From contig NZ_CP017781.1 in assembly GCF_001856665.1 (NCBI RefSeq), positions 2,265,501 to 2,329,500 of the forward strand: 64,000 nt of DNA. Direction: 5' to 3'. Each line of letters opens with the position of its first letter. Position 1 is the stretch's first letter. The position numbers and the translations under genes were made by a program. The notes under the pieces are model-generated. The model was not told the DNA's origin. It made no database searches and was given only the letters and a program-made list of their open reading frames with translations. This DNA comes from Rhodobacter xanthinilyticus. Its GTDB lineage: Bacteria > Pseudomonadota > Alphaproteobacteria > Rhodobacterales > Rhodobacteraceae. This document shows positions 28,351 through 37,905 of this stretch, in pieces.

Positions 28351-28412
28351 AAGGGGGCCGCAGCCCCCTTCATCTTGCCAAAAATATCCCGGGGTGCGGG
28401 GCAGCGCCCCGC
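28351..28412. repeat. Dispersed GC-hairpin repeat, family B, downstream of mrp
   Basis: Two hairpins, AGGGGGC-CGCA-GCCCCCT and GCGGGGCAGCGCCCCGC, separated by TTCATCTTGCCAAAAATATCCCGGGG-type sequence. It begins 8 bases after the mrp stop codon and probably marks the 3' end of that transcript. Inverted copy of the element at 19189-19235. Confidence 0.65.
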
Positions 28413-28419
28413 AACGCCC

Positions 28420-29484
28420 TCAAACCGCGCCCGCGGCGATCAGCTTCTCGGCAATCGCCCGATAGCCCGCCGCGGCCGGCCCCTCGCCCGCCGCCACCGG
28501 CGTTCCCGCATCCCCCGCAAGCCGCACCTCGAGATCGAGCGGCAACTCGCCAAGGTAAGGCAGCCCGAGCTTCACCGCCTCCGCGCCCACACCCCCATGC
28601 CCGAAGAGATGCGCCTCATGCCCGCAATTGGGGCAGACATAGCTCGACATGTTCTCGATCAGCCCGATCACCGGCGTCTCCAGCCGGCGGAACATGTCGA
28701 GCGCCTTGCGCGCATCCAAAAGCGCCACATCCTGCGGCGTCGACACCACGATCGCGCCGTCGAGCCTGGTCTTCTGGCACAGCGTGAGCTGAATATCCCC
28801 GGTGCCCGGCGGCAAATCGATGATCAGCACATCGAGCGGCCCGTAATGATCCCAGGCGACCTGACCGAGCATCTGCTGGAGCGCCCCCATCAGCATCGGC
28901 CCGCGCCAGATCACCGCCTCATCCTCCTTGAGCATCAGCCCGATCGACATCAGCGTGACCCCATGCGCGCGCAGCGGCAAGATCGTCTTGCCATCGGGCG
29001 AGGCGGGGCGCTGCTGCACCCCCATCATCCGCGGCTGCGACGGGCCATAGATATCGGCATCGAGCAGGCCCACCCGCTTGCCCGCCCGCGCCAGCGCCAC
29101 CGCGAGGTTCGAACTCACCGTCGATTTGCCGACGCCGCCCTTGCCCGAGCCCACCGCGATGATGTGCCGCACCCCCGCCACCCCCTGCGGACCCGCCTGC
29201 GGCGTCGGGTGCTGGCCGATCTTCGGCCCCGCGCCCATCCCCTTGGCCGGCCCCGAAGGCACCACCACCGTCAGGCTCTCCACCCCGGCGAGCGCCCGCA
29301 CCGCCGCCTCGATCGCGGGTTTGGCGGCCGCGAGCTCAGCCTCCGGCGCGCCTTCGAGCACGAAGCGTACCACCCCCGACTCAACCGCGAGCGCCCGGAT
29401 CAGATCGCGCGACACCGGGTCACCGCCCCCCGGCATCCGCACGATTCGAAGCGCTTCGAGGACCGATTCCTTGCTGAGGCTCAT
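28420..29484 (-). CDS. Mrp/ApbC-family P-loop ATPase, Fe-S cluster carrier
   Basis: 354 residues. The N-terminal DUF59/MIP18-like domain (about 1-80, SVLEALRIVRMPGGGDPVSRDLI) precedes the Mrp ATPase with deviant Walker A GKGGVGKS (114-121), DADIYGPSQPRMMG, LIIDLPPGTGD and the cluster-binding pair Cys284/Cys287 in SYVCPNCGHE. Members carry and transfer [4Fe-4S] clusters to apoproteins. The ATG at 29484 has AGGAGA five bases upstream; longer open sequence lacks similarity. Divergent from the DUF1127 gene, with a 254-base control region between them. The same mraZ-mrp-DUF1127 proximity is consistent with R. sphaeroides. Confidence 0.93.
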   Translation of the reverse strand: MSLSKESVLEALRIVRMPGGGDPVSRDLIRALAVESGVVRFVLEGAPEAELAAAKPAIEAAVRALAGVESLTVVVPSGPAKGMGAGPKIGQHPTPQAGPQGVAGVRHIIAVGSGKGGVGKSTVSSNLAVALARAGKRVGLLDADIYGPSQPRMMGVQQRPASPDGKTILPLRAHGVTLMSIGLMLKEDEAVIWRGPMLMGALQQMLGQVAWDHYGPLDVLIIDLPPGTGDIQLTLCQKTRLDGAIVVSTPQDVALLDARKALDMFRRLETPVIGLIENMSSYVCPNCGHEAHLFGHGGVGAEAVKLGLPYLGELPLDLEVRLAGDAGTPVAAGEGPAAAGYRAIAEKLIAAGAV

Positions 29485-29738
29485 GACTGTCTCCTGTCGA
29501 TTTCGGCGCGACTGTGGCGTTTTTGCCGCGCGATTCAAGGGGGCGCGCAATTTATGTAAACAAAAGGTAGGAAATGACGCCGCGGAAATAATCGGAACAG
29601 GCCCAAAATGGCCCAATCCGGCCATGCGTTTTCTGCATGGCAGAAATGCATCCGCCAACCATTGTGCAGGTGCAGCAAAACCCCCAAATTGACCCCAACG
29701 GCGAAACGATCCGCCCCGAAAATACGAAGGCAGTAACG
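29485..29738. promoter_or_regulatory. Divergent control region mrp / DUF1127 gene
   Basis: 254 bases between two start codons. It is more AT-rich than the flanks and contains a perfect inverted repeat TTTCTGC-ATG-GCAGAAA (29630-29646). In R. sphaeroides the CcsR operon is driven by RpoHI/RpoHII; no -35/-10 pair convincing enough to call was found here. Confidence 0.4.
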
Positions 29739-29942
29739 ATGGCTCTGGTTCAGGAACTTCACGGCAATGACGCCGGCTTCACCCGCTTCTTCGCGGGCCT
29801 TTCGGAAGCCCTCGCCCGCCGCAAGGTGTATCGCCAGACGCTGCGCGAGCTGAAAGCTCTCTCGGCCCGCGAACTGGCCGATCTGGGCATCCATCGTTCG
29901 ATGATCACCCGCGTCGCCCAAGAGGCGGCCTACGGCAAGTAA
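29739..29942 (+). CDS. ccaF1: DUF1127 small RNA-binding-type protein (CcaF1-like)
   Basis: 67 residues, basic C-terminal half. The DUF1127 core is RQTLRELKALSARELADLGIHRSMITRVAQEAAYG, preceded by FFAGLSEALARRKVYRQ. The start at 29739 (MALVQELHGND) matches the size of relatives; an in-frame ATG at 29637 would add 34 unlike residues. In R. sphaeroides the DUF1127 protein CcaF1 is encoded directly upstream of the CcsR sRNAs, binds RNA and affects their maturation. The same arrangement is seen here: the first hairpin starts 11 bases after the stop codon. Name assigned by this synteny. Confidence 0.85.
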   Translation: MALVQELHGNDAGFTRFFAGLSEALARRKVYRQTLRELKALSARELADLGIHRSMITRVAQEAAYGK

Positions 29943-29952
29943 TTCTCTTCCT

Positions 29953-30021
29953 GAGGCCCCTCCTCCTCCCTGGGCCTCGGAAATCGGCGGCGCCCTCCTC
30001 CTCCTCCCTGAGGGTGCCGCC
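29953..30021 (+). ncRNA. CcsR-like sRNA unit 1 (two CCTCCTCC hairpins)
   Basis: Hairpin 1: GAGGCCC, loop with CTCCTCCTCCCT, GGGCCTC (29953-29978). Hairpin 2: an 11-bp stem GGCGGCGCCCT/AGGGTGCCGCC with one G-U pair, loop CCTCCTCCTCCC-like (29986-30021). Followed by the spacer motif AAATACCGG (30025-30033). CcsR RNAs of R. sphaeroides are stress-induced and carry CCUCCUCCC in exposed loops. Confidence 0.85.
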
Positions 30022-30056
30022 ATCAAATACCGGAGCGCAAGCCCCGGACCGCGACG

Positions 30057-30126
30057 AAGGCCCCTCCTCCTCCCTGGGCCTTTGTGACGAAGGCGGCGGC
30101 CCCCTCCTCCTCCCTGGGGCTGCCGC
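30057..30126 (+). ncRNA. CcsR-like sRNA unit 2
   Basis: Hairpin 1: AAGGCCC/GGGCCTT with CTCCTCCTCCCT loop (30057-30082). Hairpin 2: GCGGC-GCCCC paired to GGGGC-GCCGC with a similar loop (30093-30126). The longest inter-unit spacer follows (30127-30180), containing AGATACCGG at 30154-30162. Confidence 0.85.
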
Positions 30127-30180
30127 ACTTCCCCTCCCGCCCGCGGCGGGCCGAGATACCGGGCTGAACGCCCGCGAGAC

Positions 30181-30252
30181 ACGAAAGGCCCCTCCTCCTC
30201 CCTGGGCCGATCGTCAGGGCGGCGCCCTCCTCCTCCTTCCTGAGGGCGCCGT
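30181..30252 (+). ncRNA. CcsR-like sRNA unit 3
   Basis: Hairpin 1: GGCCC/GGGCC with outer ACGA/TCGT pairing and CTCCTCCTCCCT loop (30181-30214). Hairpin 2: GGCGCCCT/AGGGCGCC, loop CCTCCTCCTTCCTG (30219-30252); here the CCTCCC motif is altered to CTTCC. Spacer AAATACCGG at 30256-30264 overlaps the next unit. Confidence 0.83.
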
Positions 30253-30260
30253 CACAAATA

Positions 30261-30326
30261 CCGGGCCCCTCCTCCTCCCTGGGCCCGGGTGCGGCGAGCC
30301 CTCCTCCTCCTCCCTGAGGGTGCGCC
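30261..30326 (+). ncRNA. CcsR-like sRNA unit 4
   Basis: Hairpin 1: CCGGGCCC/GGGCCCGG, 8 bp, CTCCTCCTCCCT-type loop (30261-30288). Hairpin 2: GGCG..CCCT paired with AGGG..CGCC with a two-base internal mismatch (30293-30326). Spacer GAATACCGC at 30328-30336. Confidence 0.83.
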
Positions 30327-30335
30327 AGAATACCG

Positions 30336-30404
30336 CGGGCCCCTCCTCCTCCCGGGCCCGAGGACAAGAGACGGCGGGCCCCTCCTCCTCCCTGGGCCCG
30401 CCGT
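30336..30404 (+). ncRNA. CcsR-like sRNA unit 5, ending in the terminator
   Basis: Hairpin 1: CGGGCCC/GGGCCCG, loop CTCCTCCTCCC (30336-30360). Hairpin 2: ACGGCGGGCCC/GGGCCCGCCGT, an 11-bp perfect stem with the CTCCTCCTCCCT loop (30371-30404). R. sphaeroides has four CcsR copies; this is a fifth. Confidence 0.85.
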
Positions 30405-30412
30405 TTTGTTTT
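30371..30412 (+). terminator. Rho-independent terminator of the ccaF1-CcsR operon
   Basis: The last CCTCCTCC hairpin is followed at once by TTTTGTTTT (30404-30412), so it doubles as terminator for the whole array. Confidence 0.85.
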
Positions 30413-30495
30413 CTGCCCCCCCCTGATGCGCCCAAAGCACCGCAATGCTTGCACGCCCGCCCGGGCCGGGGCATGAGAGGAAAAACGAGGTCGCA

Positions 30496-31293
30496 ATGCT
30501 CTCCTATCAACATGGCTTTCACGCCGGGAATCTGGCCGATGTGCACAAACATGCGCTGATGGCCACCGCGCTCGACTATCTGACCCGCAAGGACAAGCCG
30601 CTGAGCTACCTCGAGACCCATTCGGGCCGCGGGCTCTATGCGCTCGACAGCGCGGCGGCGGTGAAGACCGGCGAGGCGGCCGAGGGCATCGAGCGGGTCG
30701 AGAAACTCGGCTGGTTCGGCGCCGCCCACCCCTATGCGCGCGCGCTCAAGGCGGTGCGGGCGCGTCACGGCCCGCGCGCCTATCCGGGCTCGCCGATGCT
30801 CGCGGCCGAGCTTTTGCGCCCGATCGACGCGCTGCAATTGTGCGAGCTGCACCCGCAGGAATTCGCCGCCCTGCGCGAGGCGATGGCGCCCCATGGCGGC
30901 ATCTTCCACCACAAGGACGGGCTCGCCATGGCGCTGGCGCTGACGCCGCCGACGCCGCGCCGCGGGATCATGCTGATCGACCCCTCCTGGGAGGTGAAGG
31001 CCGATTACGAGACGATCCCGAAACTGCTCGGCCAGGTCGCGCGGAAATGGAACGTCGGCATCCTCGCGCTCTGGTATCCGATCCTCGCCTCCGAGGTCGC
31101 GGCCTCGGCGGCGCAGCGCAAGATGGTGCGCAGCCTGCGCGACGCCCACCCCGAGGCGCTGATCTCCGAAGTCGGCTTCCCGCCCGCGCGCGAGGGCCAC
31201 GGGATGATCGGCTCGGGGATGGTCTTCCTGAACCCGCCCTGGGGGCTCGAGGGCGAGGCGCGGCGCCTCGAGGGCCTGTTCCGCCGGCTCTGA
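30496..31293 (+). CDS. rlmJ: 23S rRNA (adenine(2030)-N6)-methyltransferase RlmJ
   Basis: 265 residues, starting MLSYQHGFHAGNLADVHKHA, the N-terminal hallmark of RlmJ (formerly DUF519); in-frame sequence upstream of 30496 is not conserved. Also visible: SYLETHSGRGLYAL for the SAM site and IMLIDPSWEVK for catalytic motif IV, where E. coli has DPPYE. RlmJ methylates A2030 of 23S rRNA. It lies 84 bases after the CcsR terminator and probably has its own promoter. Confidence 0.94.
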   Translation: MLSYQHGFHAGNLADVHKHALMATALDYLTRKDKPLSYLETHSGRGLYALDSAAAVKTGEAAEGIERVEKLGWFGAAHPYARALKAVRARHGPRAYPGSPMLAAELLRPIDALQLCELHPQEFAALREAMAPHGGIFHHKDGLAMALALTPPTPRRGIMLIDPSWEVKADYETIPKLLGQVARKWNVGILALWYPILASEVAASAAQRKMVRSLRDAHPEALISEVGFPPAREGHGMIGSGMVFLNPPWGLEGEARRLEGLFRRL

Positions 31294-33009
<1,716 letters not shown>

Positions 33010-33039
33010 TCTTAGCGCGATCTTAACCTCACCGCGGCA

Positions 33040-33062
33040 CTCTCGGGCGAACCTCCCGAGAG
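33040..33062 (+). promoter_or_regulatory. Stem-loop just before the Hint-domain gene
   Basis: CTCTCGGG, a 7-base loop, CCCGAGAG: a perfect 8-bp stem ending six bases before the ATG at 33069. No Shine-Dalgarno sequence is visible, and the only GAG-rich bases are inside the 3' arm, so the hairpin could occlude the ribosome site. A direct repeat GATCTTA (33008-33014, 33019-33025) precedes it. Confidence 0.45.
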
Positions 33063-33068
33063 ACCTCC

Positions 33069-34184
33069 ATGAGCCTGACGATTTACGCGCTGGATTACCA
33101 ATTCGCCGCCGCGACGGATGGCAACGTGAACTCGGGCGCGGGCACCTCGACCTTCGATTACCCGCCGAATTCGACCAAAAACCTCGTCATCTCCTCCCAA
33201 GACGGCGACCCCTCGCCCTATACATTCGACGTGGGCGATACCTATACCGTCAGCTTCACCGGCAACGGCGGCACCACGATCGAGAACGCCACCGTGATCC
33301 GCACCGACCCGATCTCGATCAACGACGATCAGGGCTGGGCGGTGGTCTTCGAGGGGCTCGACAGCAAGGGCGATCTCACCCAGGTGATCTGGACGCCGGA
33401 ATTCGACCTCGAGAACTGGTATTGGACCAATTACGGCCCCTCGAACCCGCCCGGCTTCTACACAACCGACGCCAGCGCCACGAATTATGCGGTGCCCTGT
33501 TTCACCGCCGAGACCCCGATCGAGACCGAGCGCGGCCCCCGTCCGGCGGGCGAGATCGGCGTGGGCGATCTCGTCCACACCCTCGACCGCGGGCCGCAGC
33601 CCGTGCTCTGGGCCGCGCGCCACGAGATGCGCGGCCAGCGCGCCGGCGCGCCCGTCTGGTTCGAGCGCGGCGCGATCGGCAACGACACCCCCATCGAGCT
33701 CAGCCAGCACCACCGCGTGCTCCTGCGCGGCGCCGCGCTGATCGAACCCTATGGCGATAACGAGGCCCTCGCCCCGGCGCTGAGCTTTCTCAACGGCGCG
33801 ACGATCCGGCTGCGCCCGCGCGCGCGCGTCACCTATGTGCATCTGATGTGCGCCCACCATGAGGTGATCCGCGCGGGCGGCGCCTTTGTCGAAAGCCTCT
33901 TCGCCGGGCCCGAGGCGATGGCGCTCTTCGCGCGGCTCGGCGATGCGCCGCCGCTCGATCTCGCCCGCCGCCAGATCCGGCCCGCGCGCCCGCTCCTCAC
34001 CCGCCGTCAGGGCGAGGAGATGCGCGCCGCGATCCTGCGCGAAACCCGGGTGAAACGCGCGATGTTCGGCCGCCGCCTGCCGCTGCGCAACGCGCCGAAA
34101 TTCACGCTGCGCCGCGCCCCCGGCCCCGGCCTGCCCGCCTTCGCGCGCCTCGTCGAGACCGAAACCGCCCCGCAAGAGGGCTGA
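33069..34184 (+). CDS. Hint (Hedgehog/intein) domain protein
   Basis: 371 residues. The N-terminal 140 residues are Gly/Thr/Asp-rich beta-type sequence with TFDVGDTYTVSFTGNGGTT, without a signal peptide. At Cys144 begins a Hint domain: VPCFTAETPIETERGPRPAGEIGVGDLVHTLD-like A block, then ELSQHHRVLLRG (B block with His) and YVHLMCAHHEVIRAGGAFVESLFAG. This architecture is common in Rhodobacteraceae, where Hint follows a short variable region; the Cys could self-cleave the N-terminal part. A C-terminal basic tail follows. Activity and substrate are unknown; secretion by a type I system is often proposed for relatives, but no RTX repeats are present. Confidence 0.8.
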   Translation: MSLTIYALDYQFAAATDGNVNSGAGTSTFDYPPNSTKNLVISSQDGDPSPYTFDVGDTYTVSFTGNGGTTIENATVIRTDPISINDDQGWAVVFEGLDSKGDLTQVIWTPEFDLENWYWTNYGPSNPPGFYTTDASATNYAVPCFTAETPIETERGPRPAGEIGVGDLVHTLDRGPQPVLWAARHEMRGQRAGAPVWFERGAIGNDTPIELSQHHRVLLRGAALIEPYGDNEALAPALSFLNGATIRLRPRARVTYVHLMCAHHEVIRAGGAFVESLFAGPEAMALFARLGDAPPLDLARRQIRPARPLLTRRQGEEMRAAILRETRVKRAMFGRRLPLRNAPKFTLRRAPGPGLPAFARLVETETAPQEG

Positions 34185-34187
34185 GCC

Positions 34188-36647
34188 TCAGAACGGCACC
34201 TCGCCCGCCTGCGCGGCCGGCACCACGAAGGAGGCCAGAAGCTTCTTCTCCCCCGCCTTCTCGAAATCGACGACGAGCTTGTCGCCCTCGGTCGCCACCA
34301 CGCGCCCGTAGCCGAATTTCTTGTGAAACACCCGCTCGCCGATCTCGAAATCCTCGGCATCGGCGTCAAACACCTGCGCGCCGCGCCGCGCCGGGGCGGC
34401 GCTCTGGCCGCCCTGCGCCTGCAAGCGTTTCCAGCCCGGCGAATTGTAGACATCGGCCCGCCCGGCCCGCTCCTCGAGCCGCGAGCCGCCCGAAAACCCC
34501 GCCCCCGCGCCGCCATAGGCCCCCGCCGCGCCAAAGCCGCCGCCGTAAAGCCCGGGCGGCGTCAGCACCTCGACATCGGCCGCCGGCAGCTCATCGATGA
34601 ACCGCGAGGGCAGCTGGCTTTGCCACTGGCCATAGACCCGGCGGTTGCCCGCGAAGGAGATCGTGCAAAGCCGCTCGGCGCGGGTGATGCCGACATAGCC
34701 GAGCCGGCGCTCCTCCTCGAGCCCCTTCTGCCCGGTCTCGTCCATCGCGCGCTGGCTGGGGAAGAGCCCGTCCTCCCAGCCCGGCAAGAACACCACCGGA
34801 AACTCGAGCCCCTTGGCGCCATGCAGCGTCATGATCGAGACCTTGTCGCCGCTCTCGTCGCGGTCATTGTCCATGATCAACGCGACATGCTCGAGGAAGC
34901 CCTGGAGATTATCGAATTGTTCCAGGGCCTTGACGAGTTCCTTCAGGTTCTCGAGCCGCCCCGGCGCCTCCGGCGTCTTGTCGTTGAGCCACATCTCGAC
35001 ATAGCCCGATTCCTCCAGGATCCGCTCGGCGAGGCGCACATGCGAATGGTCGTTGGCCGGCGCGATGCCGCCCTCCTCGGGCTCGATCAGGAGCTCATCA
35101 TCCTCCGCCGCCGTCACCGCGGTGGCGGGCGAGGCCGCGCGGATCTCGGCATGCCAGCGGTCCACCGCCTCGACGAACTGGCGCAACTGCCCGCCCGCCT
35201 TGCCGGAGAGCTCGCCCTCGGCCACCATCAGCCGCGCCGCCTCCAAAAGCCCGACGCCGGTCTCGCGCGCAAGGCTCTGGATGCGCGCCTGCGCCTTGTC
35301 GCCAAGGCCGCGCTTGGGCGTGTTGATCACCCGCTCGAAGGCCAGATCATCCTCCGGGCTGACCGCGAGGCGGAAATAGGCCATCGCGTCGCGGATCTCG
35401 AGCCGCTCATAGAACCGCGGCCCCCCGATCACCCGGTACGGCAGCCCGATCGACAGGAACCGGTCCTCGAAGGCGCGCATCTGATGGCTCGCGCGCACCA
35501 GGATCGCCTGATCGGAGAGCCGCACCGGCCCGAGCGCGCGCCGCCCCGCCGCCAGCGCCTCGATCTCCTCGCCGATCCAGCGCGCCTCCTCCTCGCCATC
35601 CCAATGGCCGATCAGCCGCACCTTCTCGCCGCCGCGCGCCTCGGTCCAGAGCGTCTTGCCAAGCCGCCCCTCATTGCCCGAAATCAACCGCGAGGCGGCG
35701 GCCAGAATATGCTCCGTCGAGCGGTAATTCTGCTCGAGCCGGATCACCGCCGCGCCCGGAAAATCCTTCTCGAACCGCAAGATATTGCCCACCTCGGCAC
35801 CGCGCCAACCATAGATCGACTGGTCATCATCGCCCACGCAACAGATGTTGCGATGCCCCTGCGCCAAGAGCCGCAGCCAGAGATATTGCGCGACATTGGT
35901 GTCTTGATACTCGTCGACGAGGATATAACGGAACCAGCGCTGATACTGCGCGAGCACATCGGCATGGGTCTGGAAGATCGTGACCATATGCAAGAGCAGG
36001 TCGCCGAAATCGACCGCATTGAGCGTCACCAGCCGCTCCTGATAGGCCGCGTAGAGCTCCGAGCCGCGGTTGTTGAACGCGGCCGTCTCCGCGCCGCGCA
36101 CCCGCTCCGGCGTCAGCGCGCGGTTCTTCCAGCCATCGATCAGCCCGGCAAGCTGGCGCGCGGGCCAGCGCTTTTCATCCATGTTCGCGGCCAGGATCAA
36201 CTGCTTGAGCAGCCGCACCTGATCATCGGTATCGAGAATGGTGAAATTCGCCTTCAACCCCACGAGCTCGGCATGACGGCGCAAGAGCTTCACACAGACC
36301 GAGTGGAAGGTGCCGAGCCACGGCACCCCCTCGATCGCGCCGCCCAAGAGCCGCCCGACCCGCTCCTTCATCTCGCGGGCGGCCTTGTTGGTGAAGGTCA
36401 CCGCGAGGATCTCATTGGGCCGCGCCCGCCCGGTATGGATCAGATGCGCGATCCGCGTGGTGAGCGCCTTGGTCTTGCCGGTGCCCGCGCCCGCAAGCAT
36501 CAAGACCGGCCCGTCCAGCGTCTCCACCGCCTCCCGCTGCGCCGCGTTCAGCCCCTCGAGATAGCCGGGCTCGCCGCCCCGCGCCGCCATCATCGCGCGC
36601 GCGGAGAGACTCAGCGCCCCCTCATATGCGTCATCAAACCCGTTCAT
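34188..36647 (-). CDS. uvrD: UvrD/PcrA-type ATP-dependent DNA helicase
   Basis: Superfamily 1A helicase of 819 residues. Walker A GAGTGKT (53-59), motif II VDEYQDTN, GDDDQSIYGWRGA, the IRLEQNYRST motif IV, and VSIMTLHGAKGLEFPVVFLPG and GITRAERLCTISFA for motifs V and VI. A Gly-rich insert near 700-735 precedes the C-terminal Tudor-like region (VFHKKFGYGRVVATEGDKL) that contacts RNA polymerase in PcrA/UvrD. Roles: nucleotide-excision and mismatch repair, removal of RecA and stalled polymerase. It converges with the Hint gene with only 3 bases between. Confidence 0.96.
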   Translation of the reverse strand: MNGFDDAYEGALSLSARAMMAARGGEPGYLEGLNAAQREAVETLDGPVLMLAGAGTGKTKALTTRIAHLIHTGRARPNEILAVTFTNKAAREMKERVGRLLGGAIEGVPWLGTFHSVCVKLLRRHAELVGLKANFTILDTDDQVRLLKQLILAANMDEKRWPARQLAGLIDGWKNRALTPERVRGAETAAFNNRGSELYAAYQERLVTLNAVDFGDLLLHMVTIFQTHADVLAQYQRWFRYILVDEYQDTNVAQYLWLRLLAQGHRNICCVGDDDQSIYGWRGAEVGNILRFEKDFPGAAVIRLEQNYRSTEHILAAASRLISGNEGRLGKTLWTEARGGEKVRLIGHWDGEEEARWIGEEIEALAAGRRALGPVRLSDQAILVRASHQMRAFEDRFLSIGLPYRVIGGPRFYERLEIRDAMAYFRLAVSPEDDLAFERVINTPKRGLGDKAQARIQSLARETGVGLLEAARLMVAEGELSGKAGGQLRQFVEAVDRWHAEIRAASPATAVTAAEDDELLIEPEEGGIAPANDHSHVRLAERILEESGYVEMWLNDKTPEAPGRLENLKELVKALEQFDNLQGFLEHVALIMDNDRDESGDKVSIMTLHGAKGLEFPVVFLPGWEDGLFPSQRAMDETGQKGLEEERRLGYVGITRAERLCTISFAGNRRVYGQWQSQLPSRFIDELPAADVEVLTPPGLYGGGFGAAGAYGGAGAGFSGGSRLEERAGRADVYNSPGWKRLQAQGGQSAAPARRGAQVFDADAEDFEIGERVFHKKFGYGRVVATEGDKLVVDFEKAGEKKLLASFVVPAAQAGEVPF

Positions 36648-36721
36648 CCGCTCAATCTAGCCGCGCCACGCCGCAAGGGGAAGCCATGTTCCCCCCTTGT
36701 TCGCAAATTTCCAAGGGCAGA

Positions 36722-36736
36722 GGGGGCGCTGCCCCC
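36722..36736. repeat. Minimal family B hairpin
   Basis: GGGGGCGCTGCCCCC, the end hairpin of the dispersed palindromes, standing alone nine bases after the folE2 stop and upstream of uvrD. Confidence 0.5.
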
Positions 36737-36744
36737 GCGCCGGC

Positions 36745-37839
36745 TCAGCCGGGGTGATGCAGCGAGGCGAAGAGCCGCGGGTCGAGGCTGTCGGAGGCGA
36801 AGGTCTCGCCCTCGGTCAGCAGCGCCACCGCATCATGGCTGTGCAGGCTCTCCTGATGGCTCGCCATCACCCGGAAATCGCCCACCCGCGGGTCGGCCAG
36901 CAGCCCCGCCGCGAAGGCGCGCACCGCATCCTCGACGAAGATCGGATTGGCGGCGTTGAGCTCGGCGAAGGCTTGTTCATCCTCGCGCTTGACCATCACC
37001 TGCGTCTCGGTCGGCACCGCGGCACGCGCGATCTCGATCAGATCCTCGAACCACAGCCGCGCGCCCGGCTGCGCCACCACCGAGATCCGCGCCACCGAGC
37101 GTTGCGAATGCGGCGTCGCGAGCTGGCCGCGGACCTGGCGGGCATGTTCGGAAAGTTCGAGCGAGCAGGGGCAGGTCGAGCTGTAGACGTAATCGAGGTG
37201 GATCACCCGTTTGCGCGCCCCCGCCCGGTCGATCTGTTCGAGCGCGATATCGTAATACTGCCAACCCGCGAGGCCGGAGCGCAGGCTCTCCACCCGGCTC
37301 GGGAAGGAAAACCGCATCGAGAGCCGCGCGTCGAAGCTCTCGAGGTGGTCCTTGTAGTCATCCACCGCCCGCGCCATCACCGCGCCGGAAAACGCGCTTT
37401 CCGCATGGGCGTAGAAGGAGCGCATGATCCGGCTCATGTTGATGCCCTTCTTCTCGGCCTCGAGGCTGACCGTGCCGGTCACCGAGGTCTCGAGCGCGAT
37501 CTCGCCGCCGGCGCGGAGCTGGTAGCGGATCGGCAGGCGGAAATGCGAGATGCCGACATGTTCGATCCGCGTGCGCGCCCCAACGATCAGGCTCGAGGGG
37601 CCGTTCTGCAGATCGGGCAGGCCCGCCTTGTAGGCGGCATCGGCGCGGAACTCGGGGTCATAGGCGCGCCGCAGATCGGGGTAATTGCCGGTCTCGCGCC
37701 CGGGCAAGAGCCGCGCGATCGCCGGGTCGAGGCGCGCCACCTCGGCGGGGTCTGCCTGCGCGGCCCAGGCGCGCAACGTCGCGAGCGCCTGCTCCGCCGC
37801 TTCGCGCTCGGGCGCGCCGATCCGATCGTGAATGGTCAT
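36745..37839 (-). CDS. folE2: GTP cyclohydrolase FolE2 (type IB)
   Basis: 364 residues of the COG1469 family that opens GTP to dihydroneopterin triphosphate for folate synthesis, the metal-flexible alternative to FolE. Seen: DLQNGPSSLIVGARTRIEHVG-type N-terminal block, VSLEAEKKGINMSRIMRSFY, and STCPCSLELSEHAR holding the catalytic Cys. HSQRSVARISV and VKREDEQAFAELNAANP follow. ATG at 37839 chosen because GGGGGGAG lies just upstream; a further 11 codons are open. It lies between metZ and uvrD, all minus strand. Confidence 0.94.
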   Translation of the reverse strand: MTIHDRIGAPEREAAEQALATLRAWAAQADPAEVARLDPAIARLLPGRETGNYPDLRRAYDPEFRADAAYKAGLPDLQNGPSSLIVGARTRIEHVGISHFRLPIRYQLRAGGEIALETSVTGTVSLEAEKKGINMSRIMRSFYAHAESAFSGAVMARAVDDYKDHLESFDARLSMRFSFPSRVESLRSGLAGWQYYDIALEQIDRAGARKRVIHLDYVYSSTCPCSLELSEHARQVRGQLATPHSQRSVARISVVAQPGARLWFEDLIEIARAAVPTETQVMVKREDEQAFAELNAANPIFVEDAVRAFAAGLLADPRVGDFRVMASHQESLHSHDAVALLTEGETFASDSLDPRLFASLHHPG

Positions 37840-37905
37840 GGGCTCCCCCCGCTCCGTCTTGCCCGGCACCATATGGGGCGCCGGGCGCGCTTGCCAAGGG
37901 CCGGT

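Noticed and set aside
29950-30410. Regularly spaced repeats that could suggest a CRISPR array
   Set aside because: The repeats are self-complementary hairpins with short, similar spacers of uneven length, no cas genes are near, and the arrangement fits CcsR RNAs.
30014-30559. Ser/Leu/Pro-rich 181-codon frame through the hairpin array
   Set aside because: Made of repeated LLLP/PSSS translations of the CCTCCTCC hairpins; it is RNA, not coding.
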